Part shown: positions 36,569-48,100 of the stretch, in pieces
Numbering within the stretch: position 1 is the first letter of the stretch
Layout of the letters: each line of letters starts with the position of its first letter
Source: Pisolithus tinctorius
Taxonomy: Eukaryota > Basidiomycota > Agaricomycetes > Boletales > Pisolithaceae
NCBI GenBank assembly: GCA_024663395.1
Contig: JANFAH010000004.1
Span: 1,488,001-1,552,000 of the forward strand
Direction: 5' to 3'
DNA length: 64,000 bases
The notes under the pieces: generated by a model
Database searches by the model: none
Told to the model about the DNA's origin: nothing
What the model saw: the letters and a program-made list of their open reading frames with translations, nothing else
Made by a program: the position numbers and the translations under genes

Positions 36569-37114
36569 TCATGCCTTCACTGCATACTTGCGGATAGGGA
36601 AGTGGATGTCTTTCTTATGCTGCTTCACTGTCTTCAACGACGCCTCGTGCTATACACCCATATACATCAGAGGCCATCCTCAACTTCAAGTGCCATTTGC
36701 ATACCTTAGTTAACCGTCTCCGGATTGCACGCGTCTTCTTCGGTCGGAGGTCGAGTGGGAGATACTTCTTATTTTTGTAGTATTCCCGCAGGTTTTGCCG
36801 TGCCTTTTGGTTCATCACTGTCAGCACCCGTGCAATCGACTTCCGGACGACATTGCTATCGGCGAATTAGACAGCGCTTGCCAGCTTCAAACCAGAGGAC
36901 GTACATCTTAGTAAGTTTTGAGGGGGCACCTCCGACAATCTTCTGCACGCGGAGGCTCAGGAGCTCACCCTTGAGCTCATTAAGTTGCTTGGTCAAGTCA
37001 TTTTTTGACCTATGTTTTCACGGAAGAAAAGCAGTATCAGCAGAAAAGTAGATACGATTGACTCTTTGTAACTCACTTGGATTGGAGCTCGTAGGCCTTG
37101 ACTTTGCCGGGCAT
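36569..37114 (-). CDS. RPL35: 60S ribosomal protein L35 (uL29)
   Basis: A component of the large cytosolic ribosomal subunit near the exit tunnel. It starts [20 protein letters not shown]. Exons read [79 protein letters not shown], and after the last intron [20 protein letters not shown], ending KYAVKA. The last exon lies in a region with no obvious long ORF and stops at 36569. Length about 123 residues, as usual for the family. Intron-rich, as is typical of ribosomal protein genes. A very certain call. Confidence 0.95.
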
Positions 37115-37522
37115 CTTGAGAGGTTGGGCTGAAGACAGCGCAGTGGTCAGTCTACGGTCAGCGAGATCGCGATGGTGGATAGGAACAGAGGAGGGGCGTT
37201 CAAGCACTCCAACGAGCGACCCCCCATCACGTCCCGGTAGCGATGCGAGCTGATACTCACCTTGAAGCTGTCGGACGGGGTTGTCTGTGGTGGCGGGCGA
37301 TAATGTTTGGCTTACGCGATACAGAACTATACAGTTTAACGGTAATCAACTCCCACGCTGCTCCCGGCGGTAATGACCCCGGCCACGGTCGATCACGAGT
37401 ACTTGTTTCAGGCAACGAAAATAAAAAATGCGACTTTCAAGACAACACTACCCCCTCACAAACATACGATGCGGAGAGAGAGAGAGAGAGAATGAAAAAG
37501 CGATGTGTCAACCGAACCCCCC
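37115..37522. promoter_or_regulatory. Upstream region of RPL35, with a (GA)n tract
   Basis: Promoter and leader of RPL35 plus the 3' UTR of the transhydrogenase gene. A short GA repeat lies at about 37473-37491. An additional leader intron is possible. No other gene seen. Confidence 0.45.
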
Positions 37523-39579
37523 TCAGTATTCAAGTGATGCCTCCAGGATACGTGTCAGATGCTCCCGCCCATCTTCACCTGCAACATCGCCAATATTCGG
37601 GGCAAGGTCCAGCACGCGTCGCTGGGGAATTGTGCCATCGACGAGCATCGGCACGTCTTCCTTAGTATAGCCGACCGCCTTTAACCCACGAGGTACACCG
37701 AGGCCGTCAAGGAAACGCGCAATCGACTCATACAGATGGGCACCGATCTCGGAATCAGGGATGCTAGTTATGGAGGGGTCCGTGACGGTTGTGTTATTGA
37801 AAATGGCCAATGCTTCACGGTGACGGTCAGGTGACGAAGGGGCCGTGAACTGGAACACTGAATACGAAACGATCAGCTTCCTCAAAAAGAGAGATAGCTT
37901 TCGACCATACCTGCGGGCCCTGTCAGGGCGACACTTTTGTTTTTGCCATTGAGAATTACGCTGACATGCAACCAACCACTGTACTGACCTTATGCCATGA
38001 GGAATGATAAGGTGGTTAACTTGGTATCCTGGATGTTTGTATTTCGGTCCTTTCTTGTTCAACCCGGAAATCTTCCGCGTGATGAATACAGCGGATAAAG
38101 CTTGCAAGCTGAAGAACTTACAGGATAACTCATTCCATGACATAGATGCACGCCGGCGTTGCCAAACCCGATACCAGCAAAGGATGCTGCCAGGCTATGT
38201 GGACGATATTCATTTAAGGGAGTTCTGATGAACGACTGCGAACACGTACAGCATCTGGCTTCTTGCTTCGTGATCGGTCCTGTCATTGGCAACGCGAGGC
38301 AGGTATTTCACTGTAGTTTTGAGCGCCCACATAGAGAAAATGTCAGCGACCGGATTACTTCCTTGGTACGCAGGCCTCAGAATCGGGTTTGCGGGGCGAG
38401 GTGTCCGTTCCGTGTAGCTTTACAATGGTCACTGCCGGAAACCACTATGAAGTGGGAAATAAACGCACGGGATAGCTGTGTAGCTTTCCAGACTATGGAA
38501 CAGAACATCCAGACCTGCACTGATGTGTACCTCCGTAGGACAGCTCTCTGTGTTTGCGGTATCCACGATTCCAAGTACTGGCTTGAGAGCACGGTTCGCG
38601 ATACCAGTCTTGAATGCACGGGAAGTTACGTCAAAGATTGCCGTCCCAGTGGTTTCAGATCCAGTACCGGCAGTGGTCGGGACTACGCCGCATGAATGCA
38701 AATGCACCAGCACCGACAGAAAGAACACTAACCTGCAATAAGAGGTTTGAGACTCTTCTCGATTGGGTGGCCTTTGCCTATGGGAGCATTCACGAAGTCC
38801 ATTAAATCGGCATCTTTGTACACGGTAAAACTTTGGCAAGGGTCAGCAGGGTAGGGCGCTACAGAACTGACTTACAGATTAGCTGTTTTGGCGGTGTCGA
38901 TGACGCTCCCCCCTCCAACACTATGCAAACTTTTGTTGGTGGCCATATTCTCGAGAAGGAGCACTCACGCCAGGAAGTGACTGAAATCGCGTTCACGGGC
39001 CCATGATATGGCTCTGCGCCAGCTCTCCTCCGTAGGTTCGGAAACTACTTCATCATATACTTCAAATGGAAGGTCTTGCTGAGACTGAAGGGATTCGATG
39101 GCCTTCGGAAAGCAGAATGATGAGCTGACTACAGACCAGGCTGAGTGCTAGCTCTCACCGTCTGCAGCGGCTTAAGCTTGGCCACCACGGGATCAGTGAA
39201 GACCCCAACCTAAGATTACAGTGTTGAGGGCGACTCCACGCAGGGTCAAACAGGAAGAGACAAACCTTGCGAGCTTTCATGTTCTTAAGATCCATCCCGA
39301 CCTCACGGGTGACGCCTTCCCCAAATCTCAGGTTGGATGCAGCAACCTTGTAATGGGTCATTGACATCGACGCACACGATAAGTGGACGATCCTAGTACC
39401 TCGAATGCATATTCCTTTTGAACCGCGTTCACGGGCGTCGCAAGTTTCCTCAACTGTTGCAGTCCCAGGGGGGCATGAGCATGGGCTGCTGACCGACAAC
39501 CATGACACGGACAAGCAGACTGCGACTGGGCTGCGTTAATGAGACGGAATATGGCACTTCTCGTCGCAACGGGTGCCAT
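37523..39579 (-). CDS. Hydroxyacid-oxoacid transhydrogenase (iron alcohol dehydrogenase family, mitochondrial)
   Basis: Homologue of ADHFE1/HOT, which oxidises 4-hydroxybutyrate while reducing 2-oxoglutarate. It begins [20 protein letters not shown]; the basic, Ser/Ala-rich start fits a mitochondrial presequence. An in-frame Met four codons upstream (39591) is possible. Core exons: [27 protein letters not shown] followed by [13 protein letters not shown] (nucleotide-binding Gly-rich loop), [40 protein letters not shown] (metal-binding His), [20 protein letters not shown] (second metal His) and [20 protein letters not shown] (last metal His). The end is [10 protein letters not shown]. About ten introns, several with short exons. 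Head to head with the aspartic protease gene. Family call firm; substrate by homology. Confidence 0.92.
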
Positions 39580-39591
39580 TCTCACTGGCAA

Positions 39592-39762
39592 TGATGCTGA
39601 GTGACCCGGACTCGCAGCGCCGGATTCCCCACACGCGACAATATAATTAAGCGGGTGCGGGGAGCACGTGACCCTTCTCAGATGAGCCTAGCCCTGGCCG
39701 CAGTCCAAACACGCATTCGCTGGTCCATCCTTACTGACCGACCGACACTCGTTTACAGCTCC
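39592..39762. promoter_or_regulatory. Short bidirectional promoter of HOT-like and aspartic protease genes
   Basis: About 170-180 bases separate the two divergent start codons. No specific element recognised. Confidence 0.4.
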
Positions 39763-42010
39763 ATGCAACCAGTCCTTCTTTCCTTGTTAGCCTTGGCTGG
39801 CTTTTCCGTGGCTATCAAAATACCAATACAGAAGGTCGAGAACTCGCGTCTGGACCGGCGAAGCGGTGGTGCTGCGGTTTCCGCGCCGAAACCCTTTTCA
39901 AAGCTTGTCAACAGTCAGATCTTGGCTGCTTCTTCGTCCACCAATTCTACCTTGTCACTGAGGTTTGTCTTACCTGTGTCCTTTCACCACCAAGGAATCT
40001 GAGTAGACTGCAGTGACGTGCAAGATGTCATTTATATCGCTAATGTAAGCATAATGTTGCGCTTTCCTACAAAACTTGGCTTCATCGAACTGTGAACTGT
40101 TAGGTTACTATTGGAGGTGTCGGTAAGTAGCCCGTAGCCAGTTTTGCAACCTAAAACGTAGTCCGCGTTTCAGAATATCCTGTGCAGCTCGACACAGGCT
40201 CGTCAGGTTCGCCTGTTGTGTCTTGCCCCCCAGTGCTTTGGTGACATTTCGTTTTAGACTTATGGGTCCTTCCTACAACTACACCCTTACCCAATGCCAC
40301 ACTCACTGTGAGTAGGAAATTCGCCTATTGCACTCCCTACTCACTAGCGACAGTCAATATCACAAAACCTAACGGTCGGTGGCACTCTCAATTGTAGTTA
40401 TTTGCATGACTTTATCGCCAATTTAGTATGGCATAGGCTGGGCATACGGCCAAATTGCATATGCACAGGCGGAATTCGCAGGGTGAGTACTTTCTGGCTT
40501 CGTCACAATTTGTTCCTCTAACACTTCAATTAGGATATCCGTTTCCCAACAAGCTTATCTAAACGTCTCAGTGGCGCAAAACCCGGCGCTGTCTTATGGT
40601 GCCGCGGGTGTTATGGGCCTCGGTTTCAATTCACTTTCTGTTATTGACGGCGTCATAAATAAGACCGGAGCCTCAACAGGACGGACACTACTCTACAATC
40701 TCTTCCAGGATAATCCGAACGAACCTAATTTCATCGCATTCTCTCTGCAGAGTTCTACTGATGATGATGGCATTCAGGGAAGTTTTGCTGTCGGTAGGTA
40801 AAGTTTTCCTTGTTGTGATTTGACTCACGATCGCCTTCTAGGGGAAACGGACCCCCAATATTCTAACGTGACTGATACCAACAAGATTCCTACCTGGCCG
40901 GTCTCCTCCCCAACAAGATGGACCGTACTATTGGACTCGTTCATTGTCGGTACGCAGACGAACGACGTATCTTCAACCGTTCCAGGGGTGGCATCGAACA
41001 AAGCAGTTGTGTTACTTGACAGTGGAACATCTTACACGTGCGCCGGTCACTCGTCTTTCGTGTTCTTGATAACATGTTTTTTATGCAGGTATGCGCCAAC
41101 TGACGTTTGCACTGCAATTTATGGTGGTGTGGCCGGTGCCCAATATGACTCCAGTATTGGACAATGGACCGTCCCTTGTAACGCCGAAATAGACATGGCC
41201 CTCCAGATCGAGTATGTTGTCCTCGGTATTCGCTGTGCGTATTTTGACGGTTAGCAGCAACCAGATCTTTCCCATCCATCCACTTGATGTCTCACCAACA
41301 ACTCCGGGCGATTCCAGTACTTGTGTGGGATCCTTCCTTCCCCAAACGGACTCGGTCGGTGCGGGACAATTGTATGTCATTAGGGCTAGGCGCATTCGGC
41401 GGATGAGCTTACTGACGGGTTTTTTAATACCCATAGTGATTGGCTAATTGGTGATAACGTCCTGCGTTCTGTCTACGCTCTCTACGACTTCGGCGACTTC
41501 GATTCTTCGGGCAACATGGGCAATCCTTACATCCAGTTGTTAGCGCTCGTTGACCCCAATCAAGCTTCCGCCGAATTCCATGCCGTCAGAGGCGGTACTC
41601 CTCTAACTAATATCACTTACAATGTCTCGAATTCTGGCAGCGGCGTCACCACGGTCTCTCTCTCGACTGACGTTGCTAATACCATCGCCAAGTTGTCTCA
41701 GTACCTTCCAGCGATCCTCGGTGTCATGGCATTAAATGCTCTCGTTCTCGTCGTGCTCACAATTGTTGGTTTCGTCCTGCTGTGCAGGCGTCGCAACAAG
41801 GTTCGAGCACGAAAGACACCAGGCCGCCTCAGTCCTATGCCCTTGAGTCACACCTCCCTGAACAGATTTTCGGGTATGCCAGAGCATGCTGGTCCACATA
41901 CTTACGAGCCTGTATCAATGGCTCTGACGGAGGATACACTTTTCGCCCCCCCGTCTCCGGCGTTCAAAGGGGAAGCAAGATACTCAGAACGTCCAAAGTC
42001 GGTAGCATAG
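39763..42010 (+). CDS. Pepsin-type aspartic protease with C-terminal membrane anchor
   Basis: An A1-family protease. The signal peptide MQPVLLSLLALAGFSVAIKI is followed by a short propeptide. The first active-site motif, VQLDTGSS | DLWVLPTT, is split by an intron near 40207-40258. The second is AVVLLDSGTSYTYAPTDV. Both catalytic Asp are present. Conserved blocks include GAAGVMGLGFNSLSVI, FIAFSLQSSTDD and WLIGDNVLRSVYALYDFGD. After the protease domain come a Thr/Ser-rich linker and a transmembrane helix (PAILGVMALNALVLVVLTIV), followed by a short basic cytosolic tail with RRRNKVRARK. It is therefore probably a plasma-membrane or vacuolar membrane protease and not a freely secreted one. At least ten introns, with very short exons around 40018-40350. 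Natural substrates unknown. Confidence 0.9.
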
Positions 42011-42178
42011 TGCTGTCGTGGGGTGTCTTGTACGTGATAGAGTTATGAGATGTTTGGGTGCCAATATATGGGACTTTTAGCGGACACTACTATCACTTGT
42101 TCTGATGTACATAACTAATCATATTTCCTGCTGCGTTATCCGATTATTGCTCAGGTCCTATTATAGTAGCTATGTGTT

Positions 42179-44494
42179 CTATTTATCTGGATCGTTATCA
42201 TTCACGTTTGGTAGTGCGTCGTCGTCCCCCTCGAAACTCCAAGCACGTCCCAATGCTTTTCTGTGTTCATCAGCGGCGGCCTTCTCGTTGTCACCCATCA
42301 CCTCTTCGGCCGTTTGAAGGAGATGATTCCATGTGAGGTATTTCTCCGCAGGCACCTCACCTCTAAGGTAATTGATGATACGAATCAGAGGCATGGCCAC
42401 TCTTGTGCGATAGAAAGCATCTGCCTTGGGGTTCTGGAGCATTGCACCAAGATCCACACAATCAGCTAGCCACATGGCATGCTTATAGTGATCAACAGCC
42501 TTGGTCCCGAGGGCGGTGCGCATGATGAACGACATGGTCTCCAAGTCAGGGGGGTGGTTGGAATTTGCGGACCGCTCCAGAAACTTGGGAGGTCCCTGTT
42601 CTCGATTCGAGTCCTGGAAAGAGGTTGCTCGTATACCCGTCATGAGCTCGAAGCCCCGCATCAACCTGGTCCAGTCCCCATTACGCCAGCACGCCATGAG
42701 CAAAAGGTGGTAGGTTTGACGGTCTGGACGTAACTTTGGAAGCTGGTATACGGCGTCGTTCTCGAGGCACCATTCTACGACTTCAGAAGCCTGCAGAGAT
42801 TCGTCCGGTGATCCACGTCTCGCAAGCGCGGAATGCGCGCGTAAGAGTTTATGAATGTGACTCCTGTCGACGATTTGACGCTCGTGCGGTTTGTCAAAGT
42901 CGAGTCTTTCGATGACCTGCCGCATGAAGTGCACGCAAAGCTTGTACCTCTGCATGGTATTGCAAAGAGTAAGTGTCACGTCAAGAGTCCAGGGGGTGAG
43001 AAACCTGGAGAGACGAAGCGTTGCGCGCTCGCCGAACATAGCGAAACCAAGATGTTTCGTAGCTATGTCGAGGGCTAAGGCTTGGTCGCTCGCCCGACCG
43101 CGTGTCAATGCCCTGATCGCAGCCCCAATGACACGGGAATCCAGCTCAAAGCCTCTTTGCTTCTGTACAGCCTTCTCGACCTGAAGCCAGATATACTTCG
43201 CGTCCGACTTGGCAGTGTTGGATACGGATATTTCGTCATTGCTATCAGAACGTCGTTCTTGACACTTGGTAATAGCATCGAACATAGAACAGAACAGATA
43301 CTTGTCCGGAGCGAAAAGTCCCTCAGCGTCCATCGCAAAGAAGACGTCAAAAATCTTCTGTCGATCCCCGACTTCTCCCAGTATGGATAAGTAGAATACC
43401 AGAGGTACTGTGTTCAGTTCCTTGGTGTTGTCGGGTTCGTGGTACTTGACGGACCTTATGTGATCCATGTAGTACCCGTAGAGGGTGTGGGCATTGGCAA
43501 GTTGTTTGGAATGCTTTGACCAATCATCAATCTGGCTAAGTCCCTTGAGAAGCGTAGAGAAAGTGGCAGCATTGGGAGAGAAGCCCCTGCGCTTCATCTG
43601 TGAAGAGCTCAGTGGGACCTCTGAGCGATTTAAGGATATGCTTACGTCTGTGAAGACTTCATAGGCACGCTTATAACGTCCAGCATTTGTACACAAAGAG
43701 ATCATCGTATTCCATACCGATGCGTTCTGTGCATCTCTTGGTGTACTCTGCAGACGTCGAAAAGCACCGTCCATGTCGCCTTGACCACACATCTGCTGCA
43801 ATTCCAATGCGAGGTCATACGGTTTAAGCAGCTTCACTGGAGGGCGGATATCGTCCTTAGTTTTTGACCCTTTGGGAGCCTCAATGTAAGCCGGATTCCG
43901 AATAGCCTTGACCTTTCCCCCACAATCAGTTGACGTACTAGTTTCATCCCAAGACACTTGCTGAACATCGACGGAGGTCGCTGCGCGGGAGATCTCATCT
44001 AATACCCGCCCTGCGACTATCGACGGCGCGTCACGGAAACGCGTTTCACGGGTGGGGGGAAGAGGTCTCTCTGAGTCCCCCGCAGTTGGAATATGCGTGT
44101 AGGAAGATCGTACTGGGCCAAAATTAGCGGGATCTACACAAATATCCGGCAAGGGGGGTCTCTTCGGATGCGTGGAGGACAGCTCCTGCGAACGGGGAGA
44201 AGGGACTGGAGACCGTCTGGGTACAAGTTTGGAGGAACGTTTGTAAGTATCATTACGTTTTGACTCGGGCAGTGGACGGTGAAAAAGTAATGGTTGGCGA
44301 TTTGGAGGGGCACGACCCACCGCCGCAGAGGTTGTGAAGCGACACGGAGACAGCTGTAGACTTGCGTGGGACGATAAGGACGACGTTCTCAAACCATGCT
44401 GGGCACCTTGCAGCATCTTGGACGTTCCAAGGCCCATCTGCCTCCGCAAGTAATTTTCCATAGGTGTGGGAATGCATGACATAATATGAATCAT
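42179..44494 (-). CDS. Pentatricopeptide-repeat protein, predicted mitochondrial
   Basis: PPR proteins bind organelle RNA. The N-terminus is rich in Arg, Ser and Thr with few acidic residues (ending near FTTSAAVGRAPPNRQP), which fits a mitochondrial presequence. After a disordered region, helical pairs of PPR character appear: SVWNTMISLCTNAGRYKRAY, NAATFSTLLKGLSQIDDWSK, PDKYLFCSMFDAITKC, and TYHLLLMACWRNGDWTRLMR. The protein runs through one open frame. Within it, a 48-base stretch near 43600-43650 has GT..AG ends and no stop and may be an in-frame intron, so the true protein may be 16 residues shorter. Start options are 44494, 44482 or 44461. I cannot match it to one named yeast PPR protein. 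Confidence 0.75.
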   Translation of the reverse strand: MIHIMSCIPTPMENYLRRQMGLGTSKMLQGAQHGLRTSSLSSHASLQLSPCRFTTSAAVGRAPPNRQPLLFHRPLPESKRNDTYKRSSKLVPRRSPVPSPRSQELSSTHPKRPPLPDICVDPANFGPVRSSYTHIPTAGDSERPLPPTRETRFRDAPSIVAGRVLDEISRAATSVDVQQVSWDETSTSTDCGGKVKAIRNPAYIEAPKGSKTKDDIRPPVKLLKPYDLALELQQMCGQGDMDGAFRRLQSTPRDAQNASVWNTMISLCTNAGRYKRAYEVFTDVSISLNRSEVPLSSSQMKRRGFSPNAATFSTLLKGLSQIDDWSKHSKQLANAHTLYGYYMDHIRSVKYHEPDNTKELNTVPLVFYLSILGEVGDRQKIFDVFFAMDAEGLFAPDKYLFCSMFDAITKCQERRSDSNDEISVSNTAKSDAKYIWLQVEKAVQKQRGFELDSRVIGAAIRALTRGRASDQALALDIATKHLGFAMFGERATLRLSRFLTPWTLDVTLTLCNTMQRYKLCVHFMRQVIERLDFDKPHERQIVDRSHIHKLLRAHSALARRGSPDESLQASEVVEWCLENDAVYQLPKLRPDRQTYHLLLMACWRNGDWTRLMRGFELMTGIRATSFQDSNREQGPPKFLERSANSNHPPDLETMSFIMRTALGTKAVDHYKHAMWLADCVDLGAMLQNPKADAFYRTRVAMPLIRIINYLRGEVPAEKYLTWNHLLQTAEEVMGDNEKAAADEHRKALGRAWSFEGDDDALPNVNDNDPDK

Positions 44495-44544
44495 CCTTTT
44501 TGGTATTGCCCCTGTAGAAGCAGGCTAGTCTATGTATATGTACA

Positions 44545-46262
44545 TCAACGCCTATGCAGCCTCAAGTCTACACGTTTCGCAGTGAAGCCAAGCATGAACA
44601 GGCCAAAGAACATTGTCCCAACTGCCAGTGGCTTCCGAAGGTGTGCGAAAAACGGAAGACTGTACGAAACCTGAATGTATGTTAGATATAAAGAGTATAC
44701 AGTCGAGGCAACGCTCGTACGTAGATCATTCCAGTGTGCTTTCCAGTCAATTTCTTGTATGTGAGTGCGACAGCCGGACGGCCGATCGTATCCAGGTATG
44801 TGATATGAGTGGAAACACTGCTTGATAACGCCGGGAAAGGAGAGATGAACTCGATGTTGCTATTTGACGGTCATTCGGAATCTGAACAAATACCGGGGAA
44901 TCTTACCTAGCTCCTTCAGGCATGATAATCTTGACTATCGCTTCATCCACAACGGAACCAGGGATATGCGTTGTCACCGGCACAGCAACGATATACTTGC
45001 CATTGGCCGCGTCCCAGCTGACCGAGTCCTGCAAGGGAGTATCGAAGCCGAGCGTGAAGGAATAATTCCATCCGCCAAGAAGAGGATAGCGAGGACGCAT
45101 ATCAAGGATGCTGTTCTGGGTCGCCTTGCTATTCTTGGGCACGGACGGTGCTACGCGTAAATTAGAGGTGGATACATTACCGTTCAAATCATAGTAGTAC
45201 ACATTGGAGACACCGGGCGGAAGCTGGAGGATCAAGCGATTGAGCGTGTGTGGAGATAAACGCCCAAAGAAGTTCTGGCTTTGGTACTCCAGGCGGGAGA
45301 ACTGGCCTTTGAGCCTGGGAGTAACATTCAATTACCCGATTACGCATCAAGGCAAATAAACTTACGCCGGACCAGCATTGTATAGGTGGATCTTATCCTC
45401 GACATTCAAATTGGCGCCCCAATGACTGATTTCAATCGAACGCTCGAGGTTCTTGACCTCCAAAACAGGATAGTCAAAGTTGTAGTGGACGGAAATAGTT
45501 TGTTGATGGTTGGAAACGAACTCCACGTCCGCAGAGGGGTGAATATTGTGATAAGGACCATACGTTACGGTAGCTCCTGACTTGGTCACCACAGCGCCAT
45601 CTCGGACGAATTCGTCGACGTCTTGCGGGGTGGAGTAGGAAATAACGTCGGGGGATAGAGACCTGAAAAGGCATCAAAAACAAAAACGCGTTAAGACGAA
45701 GCCGTTCGATCGCACTTGACTTTAGTACGCTGGACGAGAGTATTGTACGGACTGAGAACAAAGAGGCCTGTCTCGTAGTTAAGAAGCTGCGGGTCGGTCT
45801 GGGCTGCGCGCTCGGGATGTGGACGCGTCGCGTGTGTTTGAACGGACTCAAAAACAAGGTTGAGAGTGCCATTGGCAGACAATTGCCTTGGCAAATTCAC
45901 GGCTATCAAACTGGAGGCACTTGAAGATAAACGTCAGTGCTGCGGCGACCATGAGCAGATGAACCTCACGCTGCATCACCCTCGTCAAGAACAGTTACGA
46001 CGAGAGGGTTTGCTTGGCCCTTGACCTTGGCCTCCATCCAGCTTGTCTTTTCTTTCTCATCTTTGGCAAGTGCGATGTGGTACACTGTCTGGCCAGCTTC
46101 GAGTGCCTTGATAGCATATGTCGTGCTGACGTGGACCACTGACCCACCCAGCTCGATGGTGCGCACAACAGCTGTGTTTTCGAAGGACGGCCCAGCTAGA
46201 GACAGAGAAGGTAGGAGTGAGCCTGCGACTAGCAGACAAAGCGTTCGCCAGCTCTGTAGCAT
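44545..46262 (-). CDS. OST1: Oligosaccharyltransferase alpha subunit (OST1/ribophorin I)
   Basis: A subunit of the ER complex that attaches N-glycans to proteins. The signal peptide MLQSWRTLCLLVAGSLLPSL is followed by SLAGPSFENTAVVRTIELGG. Luminal blocks follow in order: ALEAGQTVYHIALAKDEKE, LIAVNLPRQLSANGTLNLVF, YETGLFVLSPYNTLVQRTKV, VTKSGATVTYGPYHNIHPSA, VLEVKNLERSIEISHWGANL, FSRLEYQSQNFFGRLSPHTL, YPLLGGWNYSFTLGFDTPLQ. The last two exons are too short for long ORFs: NIEFISPFPALSSSV... and VSYSLPFFAHLRKPLAVGTM with the membrane helix MFFGLFMLGF and a basic end RLHRR. The stop is at 44545. The gene is 50 bases from the PPR gene and 160 from uL22m in the same orientation. Family certain. Confidence 0.95.
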
Positions 46263-46422
46263 GTTTGGTGGTGGCTCGTGCAGGCACCGCCGACGTTGAA
46301 GCCAAAGAATGTGTAATGTTGTTTATAGTAGGCAACAACATAGCCTATGTACATAGCCGCCCAACCCCTAAGCGACAGGGTAAATACTATTCGATAAGAC
46401 TCAGCGTCTTCCGAGATGGTGA

Positions 46423-47448
46423 CTACCACTGCCAGAAGGATGCAGGATTACGCAGAGGGACATCTTCCCTCACCAGACCAGCTGAAACAATCCTCTTCAG
46501 CCGCCGTTCTCGCTGTTCCTTCACAACCTGGCCATAGGTCTTTCCCGGTCGCAGGATTACATGCAATCGCGAATCAGGATGGACTCGAATACCAAACTTT
46601 CCCCTTCCACGGGGCTCCAGCCGCTTAAGTCTGTTTTCTCCCTTGGTCACCCAAGCTTCCGCTGCCAGGACAAAACCGAGACGAGCGGGCGTAGCGCCAA
46701 AGGTGATAATTTAATGCCTCCGATGGCTCAGTGGAGGTGGAAAGAAGCACTCACAGACAACTAATTTTGATGGGTCCATGTTCTTGTACACAGTCGCGTG
46801 TAGCTTAGCCGTGGCAAGCATGCTCATTATCCGGTTACTTGCGCGTTTTTCACTGAATTGCATCTGCATGATGGCGTGATCAATTGGCTTTCCGGATATT
46901 TGCCTCCCAAGCATATTCAATTTCCTGTGCGAGATTTTGAAGTTCGCCGTGGAGTATTTGTGCTAAGTCCGAAGGTCATTTTCAAACGCAAAATTTCCGA
47001 GACATGTGGGTGGCCGAACCTCAGGAGCAGACTGCTTCTCGACCACTTCTGGTGCTGCCTCGGCGACCTTCTTCTTCTTCTTTTGGTGCTTTGTGCTCCC
47101 CTCGATCAGCTTTGCCTCCGTGAAGGCTTCTTGCTGAGCAGGGACAAGATCGGCAGTTTCCTGTTTGGGGGCATCTGGCGCAGTAGATTTACGGACTGAA
47201 GGAGCAAATTTCTGTTGGATCCATTGCAAAGGGTTGAAGTTGCTAGAACTGTCAAGGGTTGAGGGATACGACTGAATCCATCCGTTCGGGTGGGAGGACT
47301 CACAGACGTCGGCCATCCCACTGCACGATCCGAGACCGCTGCGATTGCAAACGCTGCACACCAACACAAGCTGTAACATGCAAGCTTCATAAAACATTAA
47401 ACCGTCAAGACAAATCTCCGGCGCACCTCTCCTTGTCAAGGACTGCAT
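46423..47448 (-). CDS. MRPL22: Mitochondrial 54S ribosomal protein L22 (uL22m)
   Basis: A large-subunit protein lining the exit tunnel of the mitochondrial ribosome. The N-terminus, rebuilt from two short exons, reads MQSLTRRGAPEICLDACVGV, then ...SQRSRIVQWDGRRLSSNFNP, rich in Arg and Ser as expected of a presequence. A Lys-rich linker (STKHQKKKKKVAEAAPEVVE) leads to the uL22 core: HKYSTANFKISHRKLNMLGR, QISGKPIDHAIMQMQFSEKR, ASNRIMSMLATAKLHATVYK, and AWVTKGENRLKRLEPRGRGK FGIRVHPDSRLHVILRPGKT across introns. The intron before HKYS appears to use a weak donor (gttcgg). The start at 47448 is supported only by frame. Core family call firm. Confidence 0.9.
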
Positions 47449-48100
47449 CCCTTGGACGGAACGGGTGGGACACGCGCAAAAGGTGTCACGGAGCCGTGTC
47501 TGTCACATGTGTCACGTCTATTGTCACGTTGTGTAATATTGAACAGAACACGTTTTGTTGAACAAATTGAACAAATTACAAGACCCACTCGCAGGTCCCC
47601 TCATCGAACACGACAATGCTCACCATAGGCACTATCATATACGTTGCGCTGCTTTTGATCAATGCCATGGCAGTGTTGAGTGAGGAACGCTTCCTTGCAC
47701 GGAGTGCGTTCCCTTTCACCCACCCACTTCCTGTACTGAATGAGCTGTAGTTGGCTGGTCCTCCGTACAACCTCATAGTACCAATGTTGGATACCAGCAA
47801 CCATTCGACCAGAACGGTTACGGTTATGGCCAGCAGGATGTCGGCGTAAAAGTCCGCATAATAAACCTCATCAGTGCCGTGCGGACCCTCATGCGCAGTA
47901 AGCGTGTTTCGAACGAGATTTACGAAACTTGGTGCTAACACAGGCATGCGTACAAGTCCCTCTAATAGGACTAAATCTAGTAGTCATCGTGTACGAATTG
48001 GTTCTCGGTGGCTGATTGTCTTTCATTTGGGCTCGCTTCTGCACTTGGCCGCCGACAGGGGGTTGGATGACACGAGTGCAAGTGTACTACATACTCACCC
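47449..48100. other. Intergenic region upstream of MRPL22
   Basis: Includes the MRPL22 promoter and GILT 3' UTR. A possible small coding region (47576-47947) is listed separately. Between 47500 and 47570 there are several copies of a tgtcac-like word (gtgtcacgga, tgtcacatgtgtcacg, tgtcacgttg), perhaps a regulatory cluster. Confidence 0.35.
47576..47947 (-). CDS. Possible small membrane protein, unrecognised
   Basis: An open frame of about 123 codons with two hydrophobic stretches (ILLAITVTVLVEWLLVSNIG and ATYMIVPMVSIVV) separated by a basic segment (NALRARKRSSLN). I recognise no domain. The hydrophobic runs are compatible with a remnant of a multi-pass receptor-like gene, but the frame may be spurious or an exon of a larger gene. 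Low confidence. Confidence 0.25.
   Translation of the reverse strand: MPVLAPSFVNLVRNTLTAHEGPHGTDEVYYADFYADILLAITVTVLVEWLLVSNIGTMRLYGGPANYSSFSTGSGWVKGNALRARKRSSLNTAMALIKSSATYMIVPMVSIVVFDEGTCEWVL

Noticed and set aside
37473..37491. GA dinucleotide repeat as a mobile-element or recombination mark
   Set aside because: It is short and isolated and has no flanking duplication or inverted repeat.
42479..43390. Several plus-strand frames inside the PPR gene
   Set aside because: They are shadows of the long minus-strand PPR frame.
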